This document shows positions 43,979 to 52,611 of a stretch of DNA of 64,000 bases, one piece after another. Within the stretch, counting starts at the first letter, position 1; each line of letters begins with the position of its first letter. The notes under the pieces were generated by a model. The model was not told the origin of the DNA and made no database searches. It saw only the letters and a program-made list of their open reading frames with translations. The stretch is from Brevundimonas sp. 357 (GTDB taxonomy: Bacteria; Pseudomonadota; Alphaproteobacteria; Caulobacterales; Caulobacteraceae), in the NCBI RefSeq assembly GCF_003938605.1, contig NZ_RHWX01000003.1, forward strand, positions 62,001 to 126,000, given 5' to 3'. The translations under genes were made by a program, and so were the position numbers.

Positions 43979-45769
43979 ATGAACGCGCCCGTCAAAACGA
44001 CCGAATTCGCCGACGCCCCGCTGTGGGATCTGTCCGACCTCTACGCCTCGCGCGAGGATGCGCGCATCGCCGCCGATCTGGAGCGGGCCAGGGGGCTGGT
44101 GGAGCGGATGAACGGGTTTCAGGGGCGGTTGGCCGCGCTGTCGGGCGCCGAACTGGGCCGGGCGCTGGATGAGGCGATCGGGCTTTATGAGCAGGCGGCG
44201 GACGTGATGGGGGCGCTGGGCGCCTACGCCTTCCTCGCCGCCTCGACCAACCGCGAGGACGCGGCGGCGCAGGGGTTCGAGGCCGATGTGCGCGAGAAGC
44301 TGACCGTCATCGCCACCCCGACCGTCTGGCTGACGCTGGAGATCAATGCGCTGGACGAGGCGGCGGTGGAGGCGGCGCTGGCGGCCCATGCGCCCGCCGC
44401 GCGCTGGGCGCCGTGGCTGCGCCGGGTGCGGGCGATGAAGCCGCATGAACTGTCGGCCGAGCTTGAAACCTTCATCGCCGAGCGCGGCCCGATTCAAGCC
44501 CAGTGGCCGCGCCTGTTCGACGAGACCCTGGCCGTGCTGCGCGCACCCGTGGGGGATGAGGAGCTGACCCTGGCCGAGGGGCTGAACCGTCTCAGCGACG
44601 CGGACGGCGCCAAACGTCAGGCGGCGGGCGAGGGCCTGTCGACGGCCTTTTCCGGTATCGCCCGGACCATGGCCATGGTGCTGAACACCGTGGCCGCCGA
44701 AAAGGCGCTGGAGGATCGCAAGCGCGGTTTCAAACGCCCCGCCGACAGCCGCCACCTGGGCAATGAAGTCGACGGCGAGAGCGTGGACGCCATGGCCGAG
44801 GCGGTAGCCGAAGCCTATCCGCGTCTGGCGCACCGCTACTACGCGCTGAAGGCCAAGGCGATGGGCAAGGATCGGCTGGCCCACTGGGACCGCAACGCGC
44901 CGATCGAGGCGGCGGCGTCGCGCGCCTATGACTGGGCGGGCGGACGCGCGGTGGTGCTGTCCAGCTTCGCTGATCTGGGCGGAGACTTCGCCGAGCGGGC
45001 GGGCTGGTTCTTCGACCGGCCGTGGATCGACGCGCGGGCGCGGGCGGGCAAGCAGTCCGGCGCCTATGCGCACCCGGTGACGGCGGATCGGCACCCCTAT
45101 GTCTTCCTGAACTGGATGGGCGAGCGGCGCGACGTGCTGACCCTGGCGCATGAACTGGGCCACGGGGTGCACCAGACGCTGGCGGCGGGGCAGGGATCGC
45201 TGCTGGCCGACACGCCGCTGACGCTGGCCGAGACGGCGTCGATCTTCGCCGAGGGGCTGACCTTCGACCGCTTGCTGGCCGAGGCGACGCCGGACGAACA
45301 GCGCGCCCTGCTGGCGGGCCGGATCGAGGACGGGCTGAACACGGTGGTCCGCCAGATCGCCTTCCACCGCTTCGAGACGCGCTTCCATGACGAGCGGGCG
45401 GCGGGCGAGGTGCCGGTCGAGCGCATCCGCGAAATCTGGATGGAGGAGTTGGGCGCCAGCCTCGGCCCGTCCGTCGACCTGACCGGCTATGAGGACTGGT
45501 GGGCCTATGTCAGCCACTTCGTCCACGCGCCTTTCTATGTTTACGCCTATGCGTTCGGCGATCTGCTGGTCGCGGCGCTGATGGAGACGCGGGCCAAGGA
45601 TCCGGCGGCCTTTACGCCCCTGTATCGCGACCTGCTGTCGGGCGGCGGGGCGCGGACCTATGTCGAGGCGCTGAAGCCGTTCGGCCTGAACCCGCGCGAC
45701 CCGGCCTTCTGGACCATCGGCACCAAGCGGCTGGAAGGCCTGATCGATCGGTTCGAGGCGCTGGGATGA
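43979..45769 (+). CDS. pepF: M3 family oligoendopeptidase F
   Basis: A 596-residue thimet-type zinc peptidase from the ATG at 43979. The metal site is HELGHGVHQ (HExxH), with the distal glutamate expected in LAETASIFAEGL. The N-terminal helical domain (about 15-190) and LADTPLTLAETASIFAE are typical. It cleaves 7-17-residue peptides in the cytoplasm and takes part in peptide turnover. The upstream gene is divergent. Confidence 0.93.
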   Translation: MNAPVKTTEFADAPLWDLSDLYASREDARIAADLERARGLVERMNGFQGRLAALSGAELGRALDEAIGLYEQAADVMGALGAYAFLAASTNREDAAAQGFEADVREKLTVIATPTVWLTLEINALDEAAVEAALAAHAPAARWAPWLRRVRAMKPHELSAELETFIAERGPIQAQWPRLFDETLAVLRAPVGDEELTLAEGLNRLSDADGAKRQAAGEGLSTAFSGIARTMAMVLNTVAAEKALEDRKRGFKRPADSRHLGNEVDGESVDAMAEAVAEAYPRLAHRYYALKAKAMGKDRLAHWDRNAPIEAAASRAYDWAGGRAVVLSSFADLGGDFAERAGWFFDRPWIDARARAGKQSGAYAHPVTADRHPYVFLNWMGERRDVLTLAHELGHGVHQTLAAGQGSLLADTPLTLAETASIFAEGLTFDRLLAEATPDEQRALLAGRIEDGLNTVVRQIAFHRFETRFHDERAAGEVPVERIREIWMEELGASLGPSVDLTGYEDWWAYVSHFVHAPFYVYAYAFGDLLVAALMETRAKDPAAFTPLYRDLLSGGGARTYVEALKPFGLNPRDPAFWTIGTKRLEGLIDRFEALG

Positions 45770-45841
45770 GGCGCGGGCTTGAGCCGTGCGCAGGCCTCGC
45801 TATAAGGGCCGTCGAAATCTCGACTCTTTTTTGGATGCCCC

Positions 45842-46087
45842 ATGGCCGACCAGCACGCTGAAGCGACCGCCCCCCACGTCCACGGGGAAATGAACATCAC
45901 GGAGCAAGCGGGCACCTGGACGCTGTTCATGGGCCTGACCAAGTGGTTGTCGTTGGCCACGGCCGTGCTGATTCTTTTCCTGACGGTGTGGTTCGCCGTC
46001 GGCGCCGGTTTCATTCCCGCCTTCATTAGCGGTGTCGTGCTGTCGGTCGCGGGTTTCTTCATGCTGCGTTCCAAGTCGTCGCACTGA
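45842..46087 (+). CDS. aa3-type cytochrome c oxidase subunit IV
   Basis: An 81-residue protein with the family motif GEMNITEQAGTWTLFMGLTKW and two hydrophobic segments (about 36-54 and 58-76). This small subunit is found only in alphaproteobacterial aa3 oxidases and is part of the inner-membrane complex. The main cox genes are not in the window. It is followed by a strong terminator, so it is expressed as a single gene. Confidence 0.92.
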   Translation: MADQHAEATAPHVHGEMNITEQAGTWTLFMGLTKWLSLATAVLILFLTVWFAVGAGFIPAFISGVVLSVAGFFMLRSKSSH

Positions 46088-46120
46088 GTTTCGGCTCTCT
46101 GGAAACAGAGGTGTCCTGAA

Positions 46121-46149
46121 GGCCCGCCGGTTCGTCCGGCGGGCCTTTT
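46121..46149 (+). terminator. Terminator after cytochrome oxidase subunit IV
   Basis: GGCCCGCCGG (46121-46130), a 5-base loop and CCGGCGGGCC (46136-46145) form a perfect 10-bp stem followed by TTTT. It lies 33 bases after the stop codon. Confidence 0.93.
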
Positions 46150-46224
46150 GCTTGTGGGGCTTTGACGCCGCTTCCAGCTTCGGCCTAACGTCGCTTTCGG
46201 ACCCTGGGGATTGGGAGGATTCGC

Positions 46225-47358
46225 TTGGCCGTCGCCATCGCCGTGACCCGTGAACGCCATGAAGGCGAGACGCGCTGCGCCGTAACCCCGGAAACGGTCA
46301 GGAAGCTGGCCGATCTCGGCGCGACCGTGACGGTCGAGGCGGGAACAGGTCTGGGCTCGTCCATTCCGGATGACGATTACGTCGTGGCGGGGGCCAGCGT
46401 GCGGCCCGATCTGGCGGCGGCGTTGGCGGGAGCTGACATCCTGCTGAAGGTGCGCGGCCCGACGGCGTCGGAGATCAGCGCCCTGAAGCCCGGCGCGGTG
46501 GTGGTCAGCCTGCTGGACGCCTGGCGCGACAAGGCCACGCTTGAGGCGTTGAGGGGCGCCAACGCCACCGCCTTCGCCATGGAGTTCGTGCCGCGCATCA
46601 CGCGCGCCCAGGTGATGGACGTGCTGTCGTCCCAGGCCAATCTGGCCGGATATCGGGCGGTGATCGAGGCGGCCTATGCCTATGGAAAGGGCTTCCCCAT
46701 GATGATGACGGCCGCCGGGACGGTGGCCGCCGCCAAGACCTTCGTCATGGGCGCGGGCGTTGCGGGGCTTCAGGCCATCGCCACGGCGCGGCGTCTGGGC
46801 GCGGTCGTTACAGCCACCGACGTGCGCCCTGCCGCCAAAGAGCAGGTCGAGAGCCTGGGCGCCAAATTCGTCGCGGTCGAGGATGAAGAGTTCAAGGCGG
46901 CCGAGACGGCGGGCGGCTACGCCAAGGCCATGTCAGCCGAGTATCAGGCCAAGCAGGCCGACCTGACCGCCGCCCACATCATCAAGCAGGACGTGGTGAT
47001 CACCACCGCCCTGATCCCCGGCCGCCCGGCGCCGAAGCTGGTGACGGCGGCGCACGTCGCCTCGATGAAGCCGGGCTCGGTCATCATCGACCTGGCGGTC
47101 GAGGCGGGCGGCAACGTCGAAGGCTCCAAGCCGAATGAGGTCGTGACCACGGCCAATGGGGTGAAGATCGTCGGCTGGAGCAACATGCCCGGCCGCATCG
47201 CCGCGGACGCCAGCGCCCTTTATGCGCGCAACCTGGTCGCCTTCCTGGGGTTGATGATCAAGGACGGCGCCCTGGCGGTCGATCTGGAGGAGGAAATCCT
47301 CAAGGCCGCCGTCGTCACCCACGGCGGCGCCGTGGTGCATGAAGGAGTGAGAGGCTGA
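46225..47358 (+). CDS. pntAA: NAD(P) transhydrogenase alpha subunit, part 1
   Basis: A 377-residue NAD(H)-binding domain I of proton-translocating transhydrogenase. It starts with TTG behind GGGAGG. Domain blocks are RERHEGETRCAVTPETV, EFVPRITRAQVMDVLSSQANLAGYRAV, the Rossmann motif VMGAGVAGLQAIATARRLGAVVTATDVR, and VIVEAGGNVEGS-like text at the end. The product is the soluble alpha1 subunit of a split (three-subunit) enzyme that makes NADPH from NADH at the expense of the proton gradient. It overlaps pntAB by one base. Confidence 0.95.
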   Translation: MAVAIAVTRERHEGETRCAVTPETVRKLADLGATVTVEAGTGLGSSIPDDDYVVAGASVRPDLAAALAGADILLKVRGPTASEISALKPGAVVVSLLDAWRDKATLEALRGANATAFAMEFVPRITRAQVMDVLSSQANLAGYRAVIEAAYAYGKGFPMMMTAAGTVAAAKTFVMGAGVAGLQAIATARRLGAVVTATDVRPAAKEQVESLGAKFVAVEDEEFKAAETAGGYAKAMSAEYQAKQADLTAAHIIKQDVVITTALIPGRPAPKLVTAAHVASMKPGSVIIDLAVEAGGNVEGSKPNEVVTTANGVKIVGWSNMPGRIAADASALYARNLVAFLGLMIKDGALAVDLEEEILKAAVVTHGGAVVHEGVRG

Positions 47359-47684
47359 TGGAACACGTTGATCCCACCGTCTTTCGCCTGGCGATCTTCG
47401 TCCTGTCGATCTTCGTCGGCTACTATGTCGTCTGGAGCGTGACGCCGGCGCTGCATACGCCGCTGATGGCCGTGACCAACGCAATTTCCAGCGTCATCAT
47501 CGTCGGCGGCCTGATCGCGGCGGCGGCGATGAGCGCGCAGGCGGGCGGGCCGAACGCCTGGATCGCCAAGGGCGCGGGCGTGGCCGCAGTCACCCTGGCC
47601 AGCGTCAACATCTTCGGGGGCTTCATGGTCACGCGCCGGATGCTGGCCATGTATCGCAAGAAGGAAAGGCCCAAGGCTTCGTGA
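47358..47684 (+). CDS. pntAB: NAD(P) transhydrogenase alpha subunit, part 2
   Basis: A 108-residue membrane subunit with three to four helices (about 8-30, 37-58, 68-90). VWSVTPALHTPLMAVTNAISSVIIVGG is the family signature of domain II of the alpha2 subunit. It overlaps pntAA (TGATG) and the next small membrane gene (GTGA). The gene is part of the proton channel with PntB. Confidence 0.95.
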   Translation: MEHVDPTVFRLAIFVLSIFVGYYVVWSVTPALHTPLMAVTNAISSVIIVGGLIAAAAMSAQAGGPNAWIAKGAGVAAVTLASVNIFGGFMVTRRMLAMYRKKERPKAS

Positions 47685-47962
47685 CCCTGTCGCCTATCCT
47701 GCTGGCCTTCTATGCCTCCTGGGCCGTCACGGGTCTGGGCGTGGCCCTGTGGATCTGGAGCTGGGTGCGGGTGAAAGACCCCATCGGGCGCCTGCGGTTC
47801 CAGGACTGCGGGGTCGTGCTGGTTTTCGCCGCCGTCCTGACGCGCATCATCATCCAGGATCGTCAGATGACGGTCTTCGACTGGGCGATGATCCTGCTGG
47901 GGCCTCTGTTCATCGCGGCGGCGCTGTGGCGTCTGTCGCGCACTCAATCCGTCAAACGTTAA
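47681..47962 (+). CDS. Small membrane protein inside the pnt operon
   Basis: A 93-residue protein with three hydrophobic segments (about 4-25, 42-60, 66-84) and a polar loop WVRVKDPIGRLRFQDCGVV. It begins with GTG in a four-base overlap with the pntAB stop, so it is translationally coupled to the transhydrogenase. It is not a known transhydrogenase domain. The location suggests an accessory role or simply operon insertion; I do not recognise the family. Confidence 0.7.
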   Translation: MTLSPILLAFYASWAVTGLGVALWIWSWVRVKDPIGRLRFQDCGVVLVFAAVLTRIIIQDRQMTVFDWAMILLGPLFIAAALWRLSRTQSVKR

Positions 47963-47982
47963 ACCTCGAAGAGTATCGCGTG

Positions 47983-48357
47983 ATGAAGACTGTCTTGATT
48001 TCCGTCGCAGCCGTGTCGGCTGTTGTCGCCCTGGCCGGGGCTGCCTCTGCGCAATCGACCCGCGAAGTGGGCAAGAATCCCTACGGCGGCCTGCACTGGT
48101 CGGTTGTCGCGCCGCAGGGCGCCAGCTGGGCGCTGGAATGCGGTTTCGCGCCCGTGACGGTGCGCGGCGTTCACATGAATCGCATCAAGCACACGGGCTC
48201 GGGCCGGATGACCGGGCGTTTGCCGGGCGCGGACGGCCGCTGCCAGGTGATCAAGACGGGCGGCCAGGGAACGGTCGGTCTGGCGGTGGTCAAGAACGGC
48301 CAGGCCACGGCGGCGGGCACCAACGGCGGCGCGCCCGCCATCGTCAACGTTTTCTGA
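47983..48357 (+). CDS. Exported protein inside the pnt operon
   Basis: A 124-residue protein beginning MKTVLISVAAVSAVVALAGAASAQS, a clear signal peptide cleaved after SAQ or ASA. The mature part has SWALECGFAPVTVRGVHMNRIKHTGSGRMTGRLPGADGRCQVIKTGG, with two cysteines that could pair. A GTG three bases earlier is an alternative start. It lies 20 bases after the small membrane gene and 24 before pntB, so it is in the same transcript. The family is not recognised; an exported protein is unexpected in a transhydrogenase operon. Confidence 0.75.
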   Translation: MKTVLISVAAVSAVVALAGAASAQSTREVGKNPYGGLHWSVVAPQGASWALECGFAPVTVRGVHMNRIKHTGSGRMTGRLPGADGRCQVIKTGGQGTVGLAVVKNGQATAAGTNGGAPAIVNVF

Positions 48358-48381
48358 TTCAGGACTGAAGAGGGGGAGGGG

Positions 48382-49800
48382 ATGAACGCATCGATCGCGG
48401 CGCTGGCCTATCTGGCGGCGGGGGTTCTGTTCATCCTCTCGCTTCGAGGGCTGTCCAGCCCTGAGACCAGCCGTAAAGGCAACACCCTGGGCATGGTCGG
48501 CATGGCCCTGGCCGTCGGCGTCACCCTGCTGACGCTGGGGACCAGCGGGGCGCTGGATCCCCTGACCCTGGCCCTGATCGCGGGCGGGGTCGTGGTCGGC
48601 GGCGGCGCGGGCGCGGTCATCGCCAACCGCGTACCGATGACGGCCATGCCGCAACTGGTCGCGGCTTTTCACTCCCTGGTCGGCCTGGCGGCCTGTCTGG
48701 TGGCGGTGGGGGCGGTCTATGCGCCCGACGCCTTCGGCATCGTCACGGCGACGGGCGGGATCAAGACCCTGTCCATCGTCGAACTGAGCCTGGGCGTGGC
48801 CATCGGCGCCGTCACCTTCACCGGCTCGGTCATCGCCTTCGCCAAGCTGGACGGGCGGATGAGCGGGGCGCCGATCATCCTGCCGGCGCGGCACCTCATC
48901 AACATCGCTCTGGCGCTGGCTCTCGTCTTCCTGATCGGCATCCTGATCGGGACGGGCGGGACGGCGATCTGGGCCTTCTGGGGCGTGTTCGCCATCGCCC
49001 TGATCCTGGGCGCGACCCTGATCATCCCCATCGGAGGGGCGGACATGCCCGTCGTGGTGTCCATGCTGAACTCCTATTCCGGGTGGGCGGCGGCGGCGCT
49101 GGGGTTCACGCTGGAGAACATCGCCCTGATCATCACCGGGGCCCTGGTCGGGTCGTCGGGCGCGATCCTCAGCTACATCATGTGCAAGGGCATGAACCGC
49201 AGCTTCATCAGCGTCATCCTGGGCGGTTTCGGCGCCGAGGCGGGCGCGGCGGCGGGCGGCGGGGCGGTCGAGACGCGGCCGGTCAAGCAGGGCTCGGCCG
49301 AGGACGCCGCCTTCATCATGAAGAACGCCTCCAAGGTCATCATCGTGCCCGGCTACGGCATGGCGGTGGCCCAGGCTCAGCACGCCCTGCGCGAAATGGC
49401 CGACACGCTGAAGGAAGAAGGCGTTGAGGTGAAATACGCCATCCACCCCGTCGCGGGTCGGATGCCGGGGCATATGAACGTCCTGCTGGCCGAGGCCAAC
49501 GTCCCCTATGACGAGGTGTTCGAACTGGAGGACATCAACAGCGAGTTCGCCTCGGCCGATGTGGCCTTCGTCATCGGCGCCAACGACGTGACCAACCCGG
49601 CGGCCAAGACCGACCCGCAGTCGCCCATCTACGGCATGCCGGTGCTGGACGTGGAGAAGGCGGGGACCGTCCTGTTCATCAAGCGGTCGATGGGCAGCGG
49701 CTACGCCGGGGTCGAGAACGAGCTCTTCTTCCGCGACAACACCATGATGCTGTTCGCCGACGCCAAGAAGATGGTTGAAGGGATCGTGAAGGCCCTTTGA
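48382..49800 (+). CDS. pntB: NAD(P) transhydrogenase beta subunit
   Basis: A 472-residue subunit with eight to nine transmembrane helices (first ~270 residues; VPMTAMPQLVAAFHSLVGLAACLVAVGAVY is characteristic) and the C-terminal NADP(H)-binding domain III with VPGYGMAVAQAQHALREMADTL, HPVAGRMPGHMNVLLAEANVPYDEV and GANDVTNPAAKTDPQSPIYGMPVL. Together with the alpha parts it translocates protons while transferring hydride to NADP. The ribosome site is GAGGGGGAGGGG. A GC-rich inverted repeat follows the stop codon. Confidence 0.96.
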   Translation: MNASIAALAYLAAGVLFILSLRGLSSPETSRKGNTLGMVGMALAVGVTLLTLGTSGALDPLTLALIAGGVVVGGGAGAVIANRVPMTAMPQLVAAFHSLVGLAACLVAVGAVYAPDAFGIVTATGGIKTLSIVELSLGVAIGAVTFTGSVIAFAKLDGRMSGAPIILPARHLINIALALALVFLIGILIGTGGTAIWAFWGVFAIALILGATLIIPIGGADMPVVVSMLNSYSGWAAAALGFTLENIALIITGALVGSSGAILSYIMCKGMNRSFISVILGGFGAEAGAAAGGGAVETRPVKQGSAEDAAFIMKNASKVIIVPGYGMAVAQAQHALREMADTLKEEGVEVKYAIHPVAGRMPGHMNVLLAEANVPYDEVFELEDINSEFASADVAFVIGANDVTNPAAKTDPQSPIYGMPVLDVEKAGTVLFIKRSMGSGYAGVENELFFRDNTMMLFADAKKMVEGIVKAL

Positions 49801-49872
49801 CGGTCGTGCGCGAGAACCCTTCGCGCGGCGGTGCGTTGGCTTGCGACGCCCAACCTGAGCCGTGGAGACATC

Positions 49873-50595
49873 ATGACCGCATTCCAAGGACTGAAAACCG
49901 TCGCCGTGCTGGGCGTCCTGGCCGGACTGGCCGCTTGCGGTCAGGCGGAGAAGACGGCCGACAAGGCTGACGCTCCGGCCGAGGCGACCCAGGCGGCGCC
50001 TGAAGCCGCGCCTGCAGCGAGCGGCGCGCCGACCATCGACCAGATGATGGGCGTGCAGGTGGCCTATCTGGAATCCAAGCTGGGTCCGGCCCGCACGATT
50101 CAGGACAAGGAACGCACCTATGAGATCGGCGGCTGCACGGTCCGCGTCCGCGCCGAGGGCGAGGAGGTCGTCGGCTACGCCGTGCCGATGACGCCGGCCT
50201 GCTCGACCCAGGCCCTGGCGGCGCTGAAGGACTATGATCTGCCGCAGAAGATCGACCTGACCATGGGCGAGTTCGCCGCCGCGCGCGGCAACGCCGATTT
50301 CAAGGCCGACTGCCTGATGCTTTGCGGCAATGCGGCCGACCCGTGGGTCTATCTAGAAAGCGCCGGCCCGCGCGTCTCGCCGGGCATTCGCGCCTCGGCC
50401 GTGATGGTCAGCGATGCCACGATCGACGCCTCCTTCCGCGTCCGCGACGCCATCAAGGCGGCCAAGGGGGAGGATTATGTGATCGACGCCGCCTTCAACT
50501 GCAGCGCGGACTTCGACCAGATGGCGGTGCGCGAGTTGAAGGCCGTCCGCATCGACGAGATCGAGGTCGGCTACGTCCCCTACGGCCGCTGCTGA
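49873..50595 (+). CDS. Hypothetical lipoprotein
   Basis: A 240-residue lipoprotein from the ATG at 49873 (GGAGA site). Lipobox LAAC is near residue 18, followed by an alanine/glutamate-rich linker and a domain with QMMGVQVAYLESKLGPARTIQDKERTYEIGGCTVRVRAEG. Several cysteines (CTVR, CSTQ, CLMLCGN, NCSAD) suggest disulfides in the periplasm. The family is not recognised. A second lipoprotein gene follows 11 bases later. Confidence 0.72.
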   Translation: MTAFQGLKTVAVLGVLAGLAACGQAEKTADKADAPAEATQAAPEAAPAASGAPTIDQMMGVQVAYLESKLGPARTIQDKERTYEIGGCTVRVRAEGEEVVGYAVPMTPACSTQALAALKDYDLPQKIDLTMGEFAAARGNADFKADCLMLCGNAADPWVYLESAGPRVSPGIRASAVMVSDATIDASFRVRDAIKAAKGEDYVIDAAFNCSADFDQMAVRELKAVRIDEIEVGYVPYGRC

Positions 50596-50606
50596 GGGCG
50601 AGGGCG

Positions 50607-51068
50607 ATGAAGCGCGGCGCGGTTCTGCGCATCGGTGCGGCGCTGGCGACGGCGACCGTCGTGCTGGCGGCGTGCTCGGCGATGATCCCGGTCAACATCA
50701 GCGGCGGGTTGGAGCGGCCGGTCGCGACCTTCGGCGCCGATCCCGCCAAGCCCGAGAAGGCCTGTCTGGGCGGCATCGCCGTGCATGAGCGGTCGAACGC
50801 CATGATGCGGCCGGTCTGGTCGATCGAGGCGCGCGGCCGCGACTGCCGGGGCCTGAGGCAGGTGGTCTATGGCGAGACGCCCGAGGGGTTCGAAACGACA
50901 GTAGAGGCGGCGGCGCTGAAACCGGGCGTGCGATACAGCGTCTTTGGCTACGGCATGACCGGCGGCCCGTTGAGCCGCGTGCCCTGGCGCGGCGGGGATG
51001 AGGTGGTGTTCGAGAATGGTCAGTGGCGTCCGGCAGGCGGGTCCGCTGCTGTCGGGCAGGAGCCGTAG
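50607..51068 (+). CDS. Hypothetical lipoprotein
   Basis: A 153-residue lipoprotein beginning MKRGAVLRIGAALATATVVLAACSAM, with lipobox LAAC (Cys23). The mature part has ISGGLERPVATFGADPAKPEKACLGGIAVHERSN and RDCRGLRQVVYGETPEGFE. The start is set by the signal peptide and a GAGGGCG ribosome site; longer in-frame extensions read through the previous gene in another frame. Its 3' end overlaps the convergent gene by 49 bases. Function is unknown. Confidence 0.72.
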   Translation: MKRGAVLRIGAALATATVVLAACSAMIPVNISGGLERPVATFGADPAKPEKACLGGIAVHERSNAMMRPVWSIEARGRDCRGLRQVVYGETPEGFETTVEAAALKPGVRYSVFGYGMTGGPLSRVPWRGGDEVVFENGQWRPAGGSAAVGQEP

Positions 51069-51628
51069 GCCTCACTATACGGTCGATCGAAGCAGGCGAT
51101 GAAGCCGTCGAGAACCTTGAGGTTGACCGGCCATTCCAGATCGAAGCCGTACTGGGCCTTGAAACGCGCGGCCGCCTGATCAAAATCGGGCGGCTTGGGC
51201 AGGGCGGCCAGCCGCTCTCTTGCGGCGATCAGGCCTACGCGGTCCTGGTGAAGGAAGGCGATGGTCCCAAGCGCATAATCGGAAAAGCCACTGCGAGACA
51301 TGTCAGGATTCACCCCGGCCATCATCAGCCGCGTCGCCGCCTGCGTCTGGCCCAGCCCCGCACGGAGCTGGCCCTCATGCCAGTAGTTGGTGTGGAGTTC
51401 GCTCGGCGTCAGGTCGCTCCAACGCGCCTTGCGACAGTCGGCCAGCAGGTCAGCGGCGACGGCAGCGCATTCGGGCTTTTCAGCCAAGGGGCGCCAGCCG
51501 CCCTGAAGATCCTGGTCAAAGGCGGCGGGCGGCAACGCGAGAAGCGCCACCCGGTCGTGAGAGCAGGTCTCACTGACGGAAGAAGGCGTGGCCTGCGCGA
51601 TAGCCAGCGACATAAGAACGATCAGCAT
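51020..51628 (-). CDS. Hypothetical exported protein
   Basis: A 202-residue protein from the ATG at 51628, behind AGGGGGC. MLIVLMSLAIAQATPSSVSETCS is a short signal peptide. The mature part is helical, with WRPLAEKPECAAVAADLLADCRKARWSDLTPSELHTNYWHEGQLRAGLGQTQAATRLMMAG, a pattern that resembles a pair of tetratricopeptide-like helices. The 3' end overlaps the convergent lipoprotein gene. No named family is recognised. Confidence 0.68.
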   Translation of the reverse strand: MLIVLMSLAIAQATPSSVSETCSHDRVALLALPPAAFDQDLQGGWRPLAEKPECAAVAADLLADCRKARWSDLTPSELHTNYWHEGQLRAGLGQTQAATRLMMAGVNPDMSRSGFSDYALGTIAFLHQDRVGLIAARERLAALPKPPDFDQAAARFKAQYGFDLEWPVNLKVLDGFIACFDRPYSEAYGSCPTAADPPAGRH

Positions 51629-51733
51629 TCTGAGCCCCCTGAATGTCTGGCCATGAGAACGACGTTCTGTGTCTGGAATGTGGCTGTATCGCAAGGGGCA
51701 TTGGGCTGACAGGCGAAGCGCGCCATCAAGCGT

Positions 51734-52144
51734 GTGGCGTTCGTGTTGAAACTCAGTGGCTGGCGAGGGGAAGTGGAATTCACTGTGGATGAGGTCGTCG
51801 AGAACCTGGGGCTGCGGCCGCTGGTCGAGGGCGGCTGGGGGCGACCCATGGCGGGGGCGGACGCCGCCGCGCGCGGAGAGGCGGTCGGCGCCTATCGCCT
51901 GTTGACGCCCGAGGCGCCGGACGACTGGCGCGCCACCGAAGCCGAGGAGCTGTGGACCGCCTATATGGGCGCGGCGCTTCAGGTCGAACTGGCCACGGAG
52001 ACGGGCGTGCGGCGCGAGACCCTGGCGGCCGGATCGGGTCAGTGGGTCACGGTTCCCGCGGGCGGCTGGCTGAGAACGCGCGCGCTCGGCGGATGGTGTC
52101 TGGCGGGGCGGATCGGACAGGCGCAAGGTGACGGCCTGTCCTGA
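51734..52144 (+). CDS. DUF985-like cupin domain protein
   Basis: A 136-residue protein with the order of blocks seen in DUF985 cupins: TVDEVVENLGLRPLVEGGWGRPM, AYRLLTPEAPDDWRATEAEELWTAYMGAALQVEL, and VTVPAGGWLRTRALGGWCLAGR. The start is GTG at 51734; another GTG at 51785 would remove 17 residues. The usual metal-ligand histidines of cupins are not obvious, so metal binding is uncertain. The DUF1801 gene follows 14 bases later, likely in the same transcript. Confidence 0.68.
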   Translation: MAFVLKLSGWRGEVEFTVDEVVENLGLRPLVEGGWGRPMAGADAAARGEAVGAYRLLTPEAPDDWRATEAEELWTAYMGAALQVELATETGVRRETLAAGSGQWVTVPAGGWLRTRALGGWCLAGRIGQAQGDGLS

Positions 52145-52158
52145 GCGGGAGGCCGGGA

Positions 52159-52572
52159 ATGAGCGAGCCGAAGACCAAGCCCACCGACGCCTCGGTCGAG
52201 AACTTTCTGGCGGCGGTCGAACCGACGCGACGGCGCGAGGAGGGGCGGACGCTGTGCGCCCTGATGCAGGCGGTGTCGGGCGAGGCGCCGGTGATGTGGG
52301 GGCCGTCCATCGTCGGCTTCGGCCGCTACGCCAACGTCACCGCGAACGGCAAGAGCGCCGACTGGCCGCGCATGGGCTTCTCGCCGCGCAAGGCGGCGCT
52401 GACCCTGTATCTCGCCTCGACGCCGCAGACGGAGGCGCTGCTGGCGCGGTTGGGTCCGCATACGACCAGCACGGCCTGCCTCTACATCAAGCGGCTGGAT
52501 CAGGCGGACATGGACGTGCTGCGAGCGCTCTGCGTCGCCAGTTGGGACGAGATGAAACGCCGCTATCCCTGA
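52159..52572 (+). CDS. DUF1801 family protein
   Basis: A 137-residue soluble protein of the DUF1801 (YdhG-like) group: VENFLAAVEPTRRREEGRTLCALMQAVSGEAPVMWGPSIVGFGRY and GFSPRKAALTLYL are the conserved parts, and the C-terminal LYIKRLDQADMDVLRALCVASWDEMKRRYP fits. The ATG has a GGGAGG site. Function is unknown. It lies between the cupin and the amidohydrolase. Confidence 0.85.
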   Translation: MSEPKTKPTDASVENFLAAVEPTRRREEGRTLCALMQAVSGEAPVMWGPSIVGFGRYANVTANGKSADWPRMGFSPRKAALTLYLASTPQTEALLARLGPHTTSTACLYIKRLDQADMDVLRALCVASWDEMKRRYP

Positions 52573-52611
52573 TTGGCTTGCCGAGGGCGGCGAACGGATT
52601 ATAGCGGATTC

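Noticed and set aside
47959..49887. A 642-codon open frame on the minus strand
   Set aside because: It is antisense to pntB and its neighbours; its His/Arg/Asp-rich composition is that of a frame opposite a real high-GC gene.
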